DNA of 64,000 nt from Chytridium lagenaria (taxonomy: Eukaryota; Chytridiomycota; Chytridiomycetes; Chytridiales; Chytridiaceae): positions 1 through 64,000 of the forward strand of contig JAHLKC010000014.1 of the NCBI GenBank assembly GCA_025449115.1, given 5' to 3'. Below, in pieces: positions 1-10,100 of the stretch. The stretch's first letter is position 1. Every line of letters begins with the position of its first letter. Below the pieces are notes generated by a model, which did no database searches, was not told the origin of the DNA, and worked only from the letters and a program-made list of their open reading frames with translations. A program made the position numbers and the translations under genes.

Positions 1-59
1 GTCAACGGACTCCATCGCTTAGCCATGGTCCTCTATGGCCAAAGCTGGAAGGTGATGAA

Positions 60-860
60 GCCAATCCAGCCGAATGCCTTGTTCGCTACTTTGAAAAGCA
101 ATGCTATCACGTTGTCTGCCTACAAGAGACACGCATTAGTCTTAAACGACAACTCTTCTGGGACCAGCTTATGAGCCTAGAGAATTGGAACATGCATGCC
201 GATGACATGAGAACTGGTTATGCCGGTGTTGCTACTTTTGTCCGCAAAGGACTCCCCGTCATAGAGAAGGAAGCCCGCAAAGGTATTTGTCTCCATGATA
301 ATGCTCTTGATGATGAATGGAGCCAAGGAGGTGAAGGTCGATGCGTGACCATCTCTCTACCAGGCTTATACATTGTTAACGTGTATGTCCCCAATGGTTC
401 TAGAAGTCAAGCTAGACAGGATTACAAAATGAGGTTCCTCTCTAAATGTAAAAGCTTTATCGATGAGATCAGCATAGAAAGAGCACTATCGTCGCTGGTG
501 ACTTTAATGTAGCTCGTTCTTCCTTTGACATACGCTTCCCAATGCGCATGGTTGGTTACTCTGGCTTTGAGCAAGAGGAAGTTAAGTTGTTTAACGCGTT
601 GTACTTTGATAAGAGGTATGGCCTCATTGATGGTTTCCGACATTGCCATCCGCATGACCCAGGTTATACTTGGCATGATCCACAAGCGAGACATCAGAGT
701 TTGTGGCGAGTTGATTACATGATGATAGATCCTAGCCTTTGTGCTAGGTGGTCTGTTTACCATCGATTCATGGGTGGACTTAGTGATCATCAACTCGTTG
801 AGTTGATTATTGATCAAGAGATTCCTTCTTTACTTCACATGAGTCTCTGCTCACGCTACC
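60..860 (+). pseudogene. AP endonuclease (ExoIII/APE-type) domain, broken, at the edge of a retroelement
   Basis: The translation carries the signature blocks of the endonuclease/exonuclease/phosphatase superfamily in the right order. These are an LQETRI block near 120-140, GYAGVATFVRK near 220-250, EGRCVT followed by NVYVPNG near 335-400, GDFNVA near 497-515, GYTWHDP near 662-682, WRVDY near 704-718 and a terminal SDHQ near 782-793. Such domains nick DNA at abasic sites, or at target sites in non-LTR retrotransposons. The frame shifts once near 490, between the NVYVPNG and GDFNVA blocks, and there is no start codon at the left edge, so this is a fragment. Immediately downstream, in another frame, comes the linker and zinc-binding region of a Ty3/gypsy integrase. 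No reverse transcriptase lies between them. It could belong to a non-LTR element, a captured host gene, or an unusual gypsy polyprotein. Confidence 0.65.
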
Positions 861-870
861 TGCTCTAGTA

Positions 871-3717
871 ATGGACTATGAAGTCTACTCTACTGACGTA
901 GATCGTGAACGGAGTGGTTCCTCCAAAGGTACTCGTAAGAGTAAGAAAGATAAGCCTCGTCGCGACGACGCTCTAGCTGATGTCTTGGTATTTAACAAGA
1001 CTAGTGAAGATTTCTGTAAGCATCAGCGAGATGATCCTGCTTATGCAAATATCATTAAGTTTCTAGAAATAGGAACATTACCTGAAGACGATAATCTTAG
1101 GAAAGGCGTATTATTAAACGCCCAACATACAATTATGAGATAAACTATTGTATCGAGTTATCCATGTTAGTAACTATTTACTTCGTCGCTCTCCCGTGCG
1201 ATTAGCACTTTGCGTTCCAAGTAGCTTACACTCTGTAGCCATGGAGCAAGTTCATAATGACATTATGACTGGAGGACACTTAGGTGCTAAGAAGTTGTTA
1301 CCAACGATGCTTGAGCGCTTCTGGTGGCCTACCGTCACTAAGGACTTATACTCACGTTAACTCGTGTTATACTTGCCAACAGTCGAAAGACCACTTGAAA
1401 AGAGCTGGTGCTATAAAGCCAGTTCCACTTGGTGATAAGCCTTGGGACCGCGTCGCTATGATGTTGTTGGTCCTTTGAAACAATCCGTCAACGGAAATAA
1501 ATATGTAGTTGTTCTTACCGACTACTTTACACGCTGGGCTGATGCCTTTGCTGTACCTGATATTGAAGCGAATACCGTCGCTAAGATTATCGTTGAACAG
1601 TGCTTCTGTAGATTTGGTATTCCCGTCTCATTGCACTCTGACAACGGAAGCCCTTTCCAGTGAGTTAATGCGCAAGTTGCCATTATACTTGGGATGTCAC
1701 AATCTTTCTCGATGCCCTATTGGCCTCAAGCTAATGGCCTCGTCGAGAGGACTAATAAAACTTTGTGTCAAATATCGCGCGTATGTTAATCAACGAACAC
1801 ACGCCGACTGGGATAATGTCTTACCCTATATCCTGTACGCATATAGGACAACAATGCACCCCACCACGAGAGAGACTCCTTTCTTGTTGATGTTTGGTCG
1901 TGATCCTATTACGCCCGCAGACTGCGTTTCGGAATTAACATCTCCTCGGATGATGTTTATGCTGAAGAGTACCCCGATCCACGAACGTGGACTGCTGAAG
2001 AGGGTCCCATTCCCTTTGTAAGTGTGTCGCTTTGACACTTCTATTGGCATGCCCTCTTCCATTGAGCATTCTCCCGCCAAGGAGCCCTATATACGATTCC
2101 CACGGGTCGCCATTACCTTTGTTCAATATATGCTACATTGGAGACAGCTTTATCTAAGATCACGTTAGACTTGCCTTCTAAGAGCACAAGAAAGCTATAT
2201 GAGCTTATGGCTGATACCATTATGCGTTATGACTTGGACGCATTTTATGTTGTAAGTCCTCAATCTTATGACGAGAACTTTAAGGATTACAAGAGGTTCC
2301 GTATCGTTACCCCAACGGCGCCTTCCCCACTGATCATCCTAGCTATCCTGAGTTCATCAGTCTTGTCCCGTCAGGTGAGATGATGTTCTTCACTTCTTGG
2401 AATTCCGTGGCAGCCTCTGCTAAGGATACCTCGCAACGTGTGCGGGTCACCGTTGTTCACAAAGGAGGCATCACTGATATACCCAGTATAGATTCAACGC
2501 CCATATTTGGAGCGTGATACTATGAGTGTTTATCTAGGTGAACATTGTATATTGAAACCAAAGAAGTTCGAAGTTTCTGATGGTGTGGCGCTCTCGCCTG
2601 GATCTAGTATTATACGATTGTTAGGCAATCCTTATGTTACTGCCCATAGCTCTGTGGAGCCACTGGTCTTATACAGACTAGAGAAGAAGTGGAAACACTG
2701 GTTGATACAATCTTGGAGACCACATGCAGCCATTGATAGCAGTTCTTCTAATAAAAAGAAGAAAAGTAAACAAGAGAAGCTCATTGATGCGCATCTTGCA
2801 AATGAGCGTCAGAAGATAAGAGATTATGCTGACGAGTTACCTGCATTACTGAGTTATGCTAGAGCTTTGTTGTTACGAGATGAACTTCATCGAAAGGAGA
2901 AAGCTAATTCTCTTAAGAAGAATGATAGATACGCATTTGAGATAGGGGACCGAGTATGGTTTTCTATGCCTCTGAGGACCGACAAACAGGGTCGAGAGGA
3001 TTCTCAGATTAAGAAGTTCCAGTTCCGATGGTCTGGTCCCTATGCGCGTCATAGCGAGGTCCGCCGACTTCCAATAGATACACTGTTGTAGAAGTGTTAC
3101 CTGATGGTCGGTTATTATCTAGGCAAGCTAATGCTGCTAGATTGCGACCATATCACATCATACCACCCAAAGATAGCGCTGATAAAGCGGCTAAAGGTGT
3201 TGTAGATGATGACTTTGCTCAAGAAATTGAGCTTTGGAAGAAGTTCGCTGTTCTTCAGCGTCGACCAGAATGAAGGTCGCTGAAGGCGTAAACAGAGAGC
3301 TATTTAAAAGATTTGATAGTGATGTTGCTGAAGGTCAATATGATGACCCAGAGTTCTATGTCGAGAGACTAGAAGATCATACTCTTGAGAACAGTAAAGA
3401 GTACGAGTACAAGGTTAAATGGCTTGGACAAGGCCCATACCATAATACTTGGTTGCTAGAACGTGAGATCCCATCCGCGATAGTCCGAGATTATTGGAAT
3501 GGCCTTGCCAAGACCAACGTTAAGGAGTTCTTTAAACGATTAGCCCATGTTGATAAGCATGGCATACCTAAACGCGAGAAAATAGAAACTCGCTTTACTG
3601 ACGCAAGTGATAATGCTGGTTTCCAAGAGTTGTCCAGCAATGCGTCAGAAGAAGTCATCGTTCCAAACCCAGAGGTAGAACCTGACGACAGAGTTAATGT
3701 GCATACTGACCACTAAC
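871..3717 (+). mobile_element. Ty3/gypsy chromodomain retrotransposon: integrase to chromodomain, decayed
   Basis: Parts of a gypsy Pol C-terminus appear in order but in several frames. The HHCC zinc-binding region (GGHLGAKK, then CYTCQQSK) lies at about 1230-1400. The integrase catalytic core lies at about 1445-2015 (DVVGPL, LTDYFTRW, HSDNGS, a PQANGLVERTNKT block and DWDNVLPY). A GPY/F-type module lies near 2930-3060 (GDRVW, RWSGPY). A chromodomain lies near 3340-3515 (YEYKVKWLG, WLLEREI). The chromodomain targets integration to modified histone tails in chromoviruses. Frameshifts and stops near 1360, 1475, 1665, 2022 and 3091 show it is inactive or badly sequenced. About 700 bases between the core and the GPY/F module encode a lysine-rich insert not normally present. 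Protease, reverse transcriptase and RNase H are not in the window. Confidence 0.85.
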
Positions 3718-4800
3718 GGTGAAAAGGGTTCACGAGATATGAATCCATTAGAACTTGTCTCTCCACGTGAAGACACGGGACAAGCTAAGGATGATGATGT
3801 ACCCTTAGCTTTAGAAGACTTTGTATTCACTACACATATACTAGTCTATATAAGATATGCTTATATGTATATCGTTATAAACTCACTAGGGACCTTGTTC
3901 TCAAGTGTGGGTGCATGTGAGATTATAGGATAACCTCACTCTTAGGCATGAATGCGTCGCTTATATAGACGTCGTGCCCTTATCTTTATTTCTTTGTTCC
4001 CTTTCCATTCTTTTCCCTCTCGGGGTTTTTCATAGTTTTTCCCCATAGATACGAGAGAGGTTTTTATAGAAGGAAGGGCGGTCGACGTGGTATGCCAACT
4101 TATGACATGCTACCACGTTGGTCAAGATGCCTGTTGTTGTTATTTGATTCCCCTTTATGTATTGTTTTATTATTTGTAGAAAGTTGAATAGATTTACGTT
4201 CACCCAAAAGACCTAGAAGGCCCTCTTGCTTCAGGCCAGCCTCTGGCTGAGCTTTCGCCAACCCCCTTTATTATCTATAGTGTATTGAATGTTGCCAGCG
4301 GGTGCTCAGGTGATGGCGTCGCCGGGAGAGACCGCAACCTAGACCAAGATGAACTTCTAAGAAGGTATGAGCAGTAGAAATACGCCTTATTTGCATGATT
4401 CCTTCGAGGGTCTGGTCGGAGAACCACGTCTGTTGCTATATTGTTGACGACATATGCCATCCGATGTTTGGAGTGGGAGTAGCGGCACGTAAGAAGCCCG
4501 TGGATGGATGAGACAATAGAAACAACACGTTAAAACGGTTATAAGGAGCAGTAACGGAGACCTGACACATTCCTTGGAGCGGGATGGAATCCCTTCTCGT
4601 AGAACCCTTTCCCCTCGTCACTTTGGACCTAGTTATGAGGCACTTTCTTCTTTATTCCCCTTAGTACTGACAGTAGAACGACCAAATGAAACCCTACAGC
4701 ACAACAAATCCTTGCATCCCTTAACGGATGAGTAGGGCTTTATTCTCGACTCTGGAGTACATCCAGAGAGTTAGTATCGTCACCTACAATGTGGTTCTCT
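3718..4800 (+). repeat. Probable 3' non-coding region / LTR remains of the gypsy element
   Basis: No convincing coding sequence follows the chromodomain stop. A TATA-like stretch (CTATATAAGAT) sits near 3844, and an imperfect hairpin with arms ACGTGGTA (4085-4092) and TACCACGT (4111-4118) lies inside. This is where a 3' LTR would be expected, but the matching 5' LTR is outside the window and no clear TG...CA boundaries could be set, so the extent is a guess. Small open frames here have no recognisable content. Confidence 0.3.
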
Positions 4801-4818
4801 ACCTCTGTATGTCAAGGC

Positions 4819-5646
4819 TTAGCAGAGGAGGCCACGAGAGAGAACTTCACACCTGTTGCCTGGGTCTCGACGATGGTGTGGACGCCTCTGAACTTGCATG
4901 GCGGCAGGAGTTGCCGCCGCCTCATTAGCTTCAAGGTTCCTTATCTTGGATGCGTGCTGAATTAGACGTTGACGAACTAATTCAACATCTGCTACACCTC
5001 CTCGAGTGACAAGGGGATCGTTTTCAAGGAATGTCTTGAGGGCGGACCAGTTGGGATCGTCGCGTGGTAAGGATTGAAGCAAAGCAACTACGTGTTCCTC
5101 ACTACTGATCTTGTTGACAGAAATTTCGTTGTACTCATGAACGATGGAGGCGACATGAGCAACGTGATCACTCATGGAGACGTTAGGCTTGAGCGAGACA
5201 GACAGGAGCTGGCGACGGAGGTGCATAGCTTCTCCAACGGTCTTGACACGGTGGACAGAAACCAGGGTGTCCCAGATCTCTTTGGAATGCGTCTTGTCAT
5301 AGACCATCTGGAGATGCTTCTTGGAAAGCTTGGAGAAAAGCATAGCTTTGGCGAGCTTGTCATCGTTGGTCCTCTTGTCTCGCTTCTTAGACTTGAGTTC
5401 GAGCTCAACAGCGGAATCTCCAGGAGCATCTTGTTCGGCTAGGACCTCGTGGCCGTCCACTATGACATAGAGAAGGTTCTTGGCATCAAGCGCTGCAGTC
5501 ATGCGCATACTGAAGTACGACCAAGAATCGCCAGTCTCGGAGCCAAAAGGATTTATGTCACGAAAAACATCAGTCCCTTTGCCAGCTGCGCTGAGAAGGT
5601 CGTTTGGGGCGAGAGTCACATGGACGATTGGAGCGGGTTGAGCCAT
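4819..5646 (-). mobile_element. Ty1/copia-type Gag (UBN2-like), element truncated
   Basis: A 275-residue open frame begins at an ATG with MAQPAPIVHV and has the features of copia Gag (UBN2/gag-polypeptide family). These include an early W-SYFSMRMTAAL segment, a central AKEIWDTL-like helix (HSKEIWDTLVSVH), LRRQLLSVS, the motif MSDHVAHVASI and the classic VVALLQSLP. Gag forms the virus-like particle that packages the element RNA. The frame ends in a short basic tail without a CCHC zinc knuckle, and no protease, integrase or reverse transcriptase follows to the left, so the element is truncated at its 3' side. Upstream on the same strand lie a primer-binding-site-like sequence and an LTR in the expected places, which supports the identification. 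Confidence 0.85.
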
Positions 5647-5725
5647 TTCTTTTGAAGGTGGGGAAGGGTATTAGGATTTTAGGAAGTGTGGGGATAAGAG
5701 CGGTGATCAAGGGAATGGGAGAATC

Positions 5726-5737
5726 GGGGCTCATAAC
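5726..5737 (-). promoter_or_regulatory. Primer-binding site of the copia element (initiator-Met tRNA anticodon arm type)
   Basis: Directly inside the LTR the element strand reads GTTATGAGCCCC. This is complementary to a GGGCTCATAAC sequence, which is how the anticodon stem-loop of a fungal initiator methionine tRNA reads. Drosophila copia is known to prime from a half-tRNA-iMet in just this way. The site abuts the LTR edge without a gap and lies 80 bp upstream of the Gag ATG, as expected. Confidence 0.6.
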
Positions 5738-5942
5738 TGTTGAAGCACTTTGTACAAACGAGTATAAAAATAATAAAGAATTCACGGCGGGCAATTGCCC
5801 CCGGACAGGGTAAGGTAACTCACCCTTAAAACGTTAGAGGGTAAAAGAGCAAATGAAAAACAAGCGCGATGAAGAATAAATATAATGACGCGTCAAAGGA
5901 AAAGGTTGAATGACGCGTCAATAAAGGTATTGGACTTCAACA
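5738..5942 (-). repeat. LTR (205 bp) of the copia element
   Basis: The block begins TGTTGAAG and ends CTTCAACA, a perfect 8-bp inverted terminal repeat with the TG...CA ends of LTRs. It is followed on the element strand by the primer-binding site and then Gag, so it is the 5' LTR of the minus-strand element. Two copies of the palindrome TGACGCGTCA (5886-5895 and 5911-5920) lie in what would be U3. No second copy of the LTR was found to the left, consistent with truncation. Confidence 0.7.
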
Positions 5943-5959
5943 CACTTCATTAAAAGTCT

Positions 5960-6235
5960 TGAACCACTGGATACACTCCGTTCTACCTAGACACTGGTCG
6001 TCACCCTACCTCCATCCTGGACGTCGGACTACCGCCTCAAGCTGATACTACCATTCAAGCATGGCAGTTCCGTTCTCTCCCTGGTCAAAGACAATATTCG
6101 TGCTGCAAAAGACCGACAAGCTCACTACGCCAACCTACACCGTCTCGAAAGTCTTTTTAAGGTCGGCAACCTTGTCCTTCTCTCCACCAAAGTTGTAACT
6201 CCACCCTACGAAGGCTTCCGAGCAAAAGCAGTATG
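5960..6235 (+). mobile_element. Second Ty3/gypsy integrase fragment
   Basis: A short stretch reads TGYTPFYLDTGRHP and then, after a one-base slip near 6078, a VKDNIRAAKDRQ block followed by FKVGNLVLLST. These are the conserved blocks between the catalytic core and the GPY/F module of gypsy integrases. It differs in sequence from the element at 0.9-3.7 kb, so it is a different family or copy. It starts about 20 bp from the LTR edge at 5942, which suggests the copia element inserted into it or next to it. No functional protein can be made from it. Confidence 0.75.
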
Positions 6236-6436
6236 TTCTAAGACACAATGGAGGCAGACACATGATACTAACCTTGATGCCAGAGGTAGCAGCGCGTGTA
6301 TGAGGTGAATATACCTGGACCTAGTACTAGGCGTGGATTTTGACTGGGAGAACTTGTCTCTCGTTATGTGTTAGACCTCCTCCCAACATCTGCTTAAACA
6401 AAGGGGTATAAAGAAGATACATAAAAAGGGAATAAA

Positions 6437-6793
6437 GTGAGCAAGGGGCAAAAGAGGAGGTATAAACAGGCAAGTTCAAACCATTCAGCGTCACAGGAGG
6501 CAGCAGGAAGGAGAAAATGGACGGATACCAAAGTTAAAGATGAGAGTTATTTTTTGATGAAGAATGAATACAATTATCAAAAAAGGTTATTTCTTACTGA
6601 TAACGTTGCTCTAACGTCTTCCAGTAACTTTCATCATTTCAACAACAAATCGGGGGTTAGATCTAACTACCTCCTCGCTCTCTTGCGGTCATGCACAGAC
6701 AGCCCCAGGTGTTTTTCGTTTCAGCAATTCGACCCAAACTACGAATGGGTTTTGTACGACAATATTCTCATGTGCAAAAATTGCCATAAGTAG
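6437..6793 (+). CDS. Hypothetical 118-residue protein
   Basis: An uninterrupted frame encodes a basic N-terminus (MSKGQKRRYKQ), a Ser/Asn-rich middle and a C-terminal CKNCHK. It has no recognisable domain. It lies between retroelement debris and the ATPase gene, about 380 bp upstream of the latter. It could be a small genuine gene, a truncated gene end, or chance coding. Confidence 0.25.
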   Translation: MSKGQKRRYKQASSNHSASQEAAGRRKWTDTKVKDESYFLMKNEYNYQKRLFLTDNVALTSSSNFHHFNNKSGVRSNYLLALLRSCTDSPRCFSFQQFDPNYEWVLYDNILMCKNCHK

Positions 6794-7171
6794 CCTTTTC
6801 AGCATGCTTCAAAGAGAGCCAATGTTGAAAAAGCTCCGACAGGAAACCTTCACCGGCAGTTTCAAACCCCTCACACCACGGACACCAACGAATCGCAGAT
6901 ATCTGAGGGCGAAACAATATATAAAAATTTGGTGTTATATGTAGTGAGAATAAAATGGAGTCAAACGTCTCTTTTCGCTCTTGAACGTCAACTTCCTAAT
7001 TCATTGCTGCTCGATAGCGGACCATCCTGAACATCCCTCAAACGACGGACGTCTTGCTCCGTCTCATCAAAAAATCTCTCAATTTTTTGTCCTCCAATAG
7101 CCTCTGGAAATCTCTTACTTTCTCAAAAACTTGTGTTGGAGTTCATTGTCTTCATATCTTGAATTTACGGT
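6794..7171. other. Intergenic, upstream of the P-type ATPase
   Basis: About 380 bases without a recognisable gene. It must contain the ATPase promoter; a pyrimidine-rich stretch lies in the last 120 bases before the ATG at 7172. No specific sites were recognised. Confidence 0.4.
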
Positions 7172-10100
7172 ATGCCTAAACGTCGGAAGGACCAGAAAGA
7201 TGAAGGGAAGGTGGATATTGTGAGTATAGATGTCCTCAAAGCGACTCGTTCACATTACCTTTATATAAATTGTACCTCATTTTTTCTCCACTTCCAATCC
7301 CCTGTTTTATAGGATGAACATCTCATGACCTTTGACGACCTTATGCGGCGTTACAATACGAGCATCAATCTCAGTCGTCCTCTTGAGTCCCGTGGAATGA
7401 CTGAAGCTGATGCTTCACAGCGACTTTTGGCTGATGGACCAAACATTCTGACTCCGCCCAAGAAAAAGTCTTACATCATCCTCTACCTCGAGTGCCTGTC
7501 AAACATCTTCAACCTTCTCTTGATCTTTTGCGGTATTGCCACTTATGTCCTATATGCTATCGACACAGTCAACAATGCTGCAAACGTAAGTGCTAGATAT
7601 CTCTTGTTTATCCTTCTATCTTAGCTCTTTTGTGCGCTTCTAAACCATAAATAACTCTTTGGCACTCTCAAATCGCTCACTACCATTCCACCGCAACCAT
7701 CGTGTCTCCATCTCTTTAAAACCTGTGGAATTTCTCGTGTTAAACAGGTCTACATTGGTGCGATCCTCATCGGTGTCGCGTTCATCAACGCGCTCATTGA
7801 GTTTTGGCAGGTAACCATTTTCTCGCTGTCACCTTCCCAAAAAGGTGTTCCTATATTTTTCTCATCTTCTGTAAATAATCTGTACGAAACTGAATTTTTT
7901 CTGTTTCATAGCTTCTGGCATCCGAGAAAATCCTCTCGGGTTTTCTGGTGAGTTTTCGTTTATCGCCCGCAACCTTTCCGGTTTTCCGGCGGTGCTTTGA
8001 GCTTTGATTGGAGACACAGTCTCTTTGTTCAAGTACTTTTTTGGAAGCCATAACACCCCTTTCATTCAGGACTTGATCCCTGCTCGCTGCCAGGTCCTCC
8101 GCGATGGCAGGCTCAACCAGGCGATGGCCGCCAACCTGGTTTTAGGTGACCTTGTCTTTGTTCGCATGGGGGATAAAGTTCCTGCAGACATTGTTGTTTT
8201 CCACTCGTCTGATTTCAAGGTCGACAACTCGTCATTGACGGGCGAAGCCGATCCGCAGGAGAGAGTTGCTCATAACACTGCGACGAACCCTTTGGAGGCG
8301 ACAAATCTAGCGTTTAATGGAAGTCTGGCTGTTGCTGGAGAGGCATATGGTGTGGTGATTCGATGTGGTGATAGCACAGTTCTTGGACAGATAGCAGGTT
8401 TGTTTGGATGTTAAGACTGTGCATCACTCAATTTGCTTATTGTTAGGGTTGACGAACAACGAGCACAAAGGTACAAGTCCTTTGACCCAAGAGTAAGTTT
8501 GTTTTCATGTTGCTTTGAAGGTTTCGTTGTACTGATGAGAGCACTGCTCCTCTAGAATCAACCGTTTTGTTGCCATCATTGGAACGCTCTCTGTTCTCAG
8601 TGCTCTCGTCTTCTTCATCTTTGCACAGGTAAACATTTACGCTATCCCCAGATCCAAATCTTGGCTTCCTCTTCTCATACACCATTTCCACAGGTCAAAA
8701 CAGGTCTCATTGGATTCTCCCTCAACTTTGCCATTGGCTGCCTGGTCGCATGGGTTCCTCAAGGCCTCCCGGCCACCGTCACCATGCTGCTCACCATTGC
8801 CGCAAAGCGTATGGCAAAGCAGAATGTTTTGGTCAAGGATCTTAAAGGTGTGGAAACGCTCGGCGCCATCACCCTTCTCGCCACCGATAAGACTGGAACG
8901 TTGACTCGTAACCAAATGACTGCATCGTATTTCTGGACGGGCTTCAAGCTCTATGTTGTTGCGGGGAATAAGGTGTCGACTCAAGATGGTGAGGTCGCTT
9001 TTGATGGGAGGGGACCAGGGGTTGATGAGATTTTGCATATTTCCGCAATGTGTACCAGAGCAAGGTAATGGATTACTGTGAGATGAGGGTGACTGACTGT
9101 TTTTAAAGATTCGAGAGTTCGGATGGTCTCGTTGATCAACGTACTATATCGGGGGATGCAACTGAATCAGGTCTTTTTCGATTCGCGGCACAAAAGCTGT
9201 CAGATATTGATGTGGTGAGTGCATACACATTCTTCAATTATCTTTGCATCGTTTATGTGATAAAATGAAATACTGATGTCATTAGCTCTCAAACAAGTAT
9301 CCCAAGGTTTGCAGAATGATTCTAGTCTTGAGCAATATGTTCATTTTTCGGTAATAGGTTTTCGAAATCCCCTTCAACTCTGAGAACAAATGGCATATGA
9401 CGATTCACGAGGTAAGATACACTCATCATTTCGGATCACCCAACTCATCATTTTTTATTTACCTTTTGCCTTTGACGCAGAAATCCATGACTCCGGCGTT
9501 CACACCTTGTACATGAAAGGAGCGCCCGAACGTCTTCTCCGCCTATGCAGCACGATGCTTGGACCGAATGGACCTGTTGAGATTACTGACGCTTACCGTG
9601 ATGATTTCAACAAGAGTTACGAGTATATGGCTGGAATGGGTCATCGCGTCCTTGCATTCGCTGAACTCAAACTCGATGGGGTCAAGTATGGCAAAGGATT
9701 CGAGTTCTCCAAGGAAGAAAAAACTACCCTGCCGTACGTGACTGTTTCTCACTTTCTCCTTTCCAGCGATTTGAACATTTCCTTCCCTCGCCTTCATTCC
9801 TCTAGGCCGGATTCTGTTTTGTCGGTCTCGCAAGTCTCGAGGATCCCCCCAAGCATGGCGTTCGTGAAGCCATTGGACATTGTCGTGAAGCCGGGATCAA
9901 GATCATGATGGTGACGGGTGATCACCCGTTGACGGCTGAAGCGATTGGGCGCAAAATCAATCTGATGCTATCCGACACTCGAGACAGGATTGCGAAAAAG
10001 ACAAACCGTCGACCTGTGGACGTTTTGGAGAGCGAGGTTCATGCTGTTGTTGTGCATGGGGAGACCCTTGATGCGTTGACGGATGATGAGTGGGATACGA

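Noticed and set aside
8530..8560. CTGATGAG motif resembling a hammerhead ribozyme core in an ATPase intron
   Set aside because: No GAAA box and no flanking stems were found; the motif is short enough to be chance.
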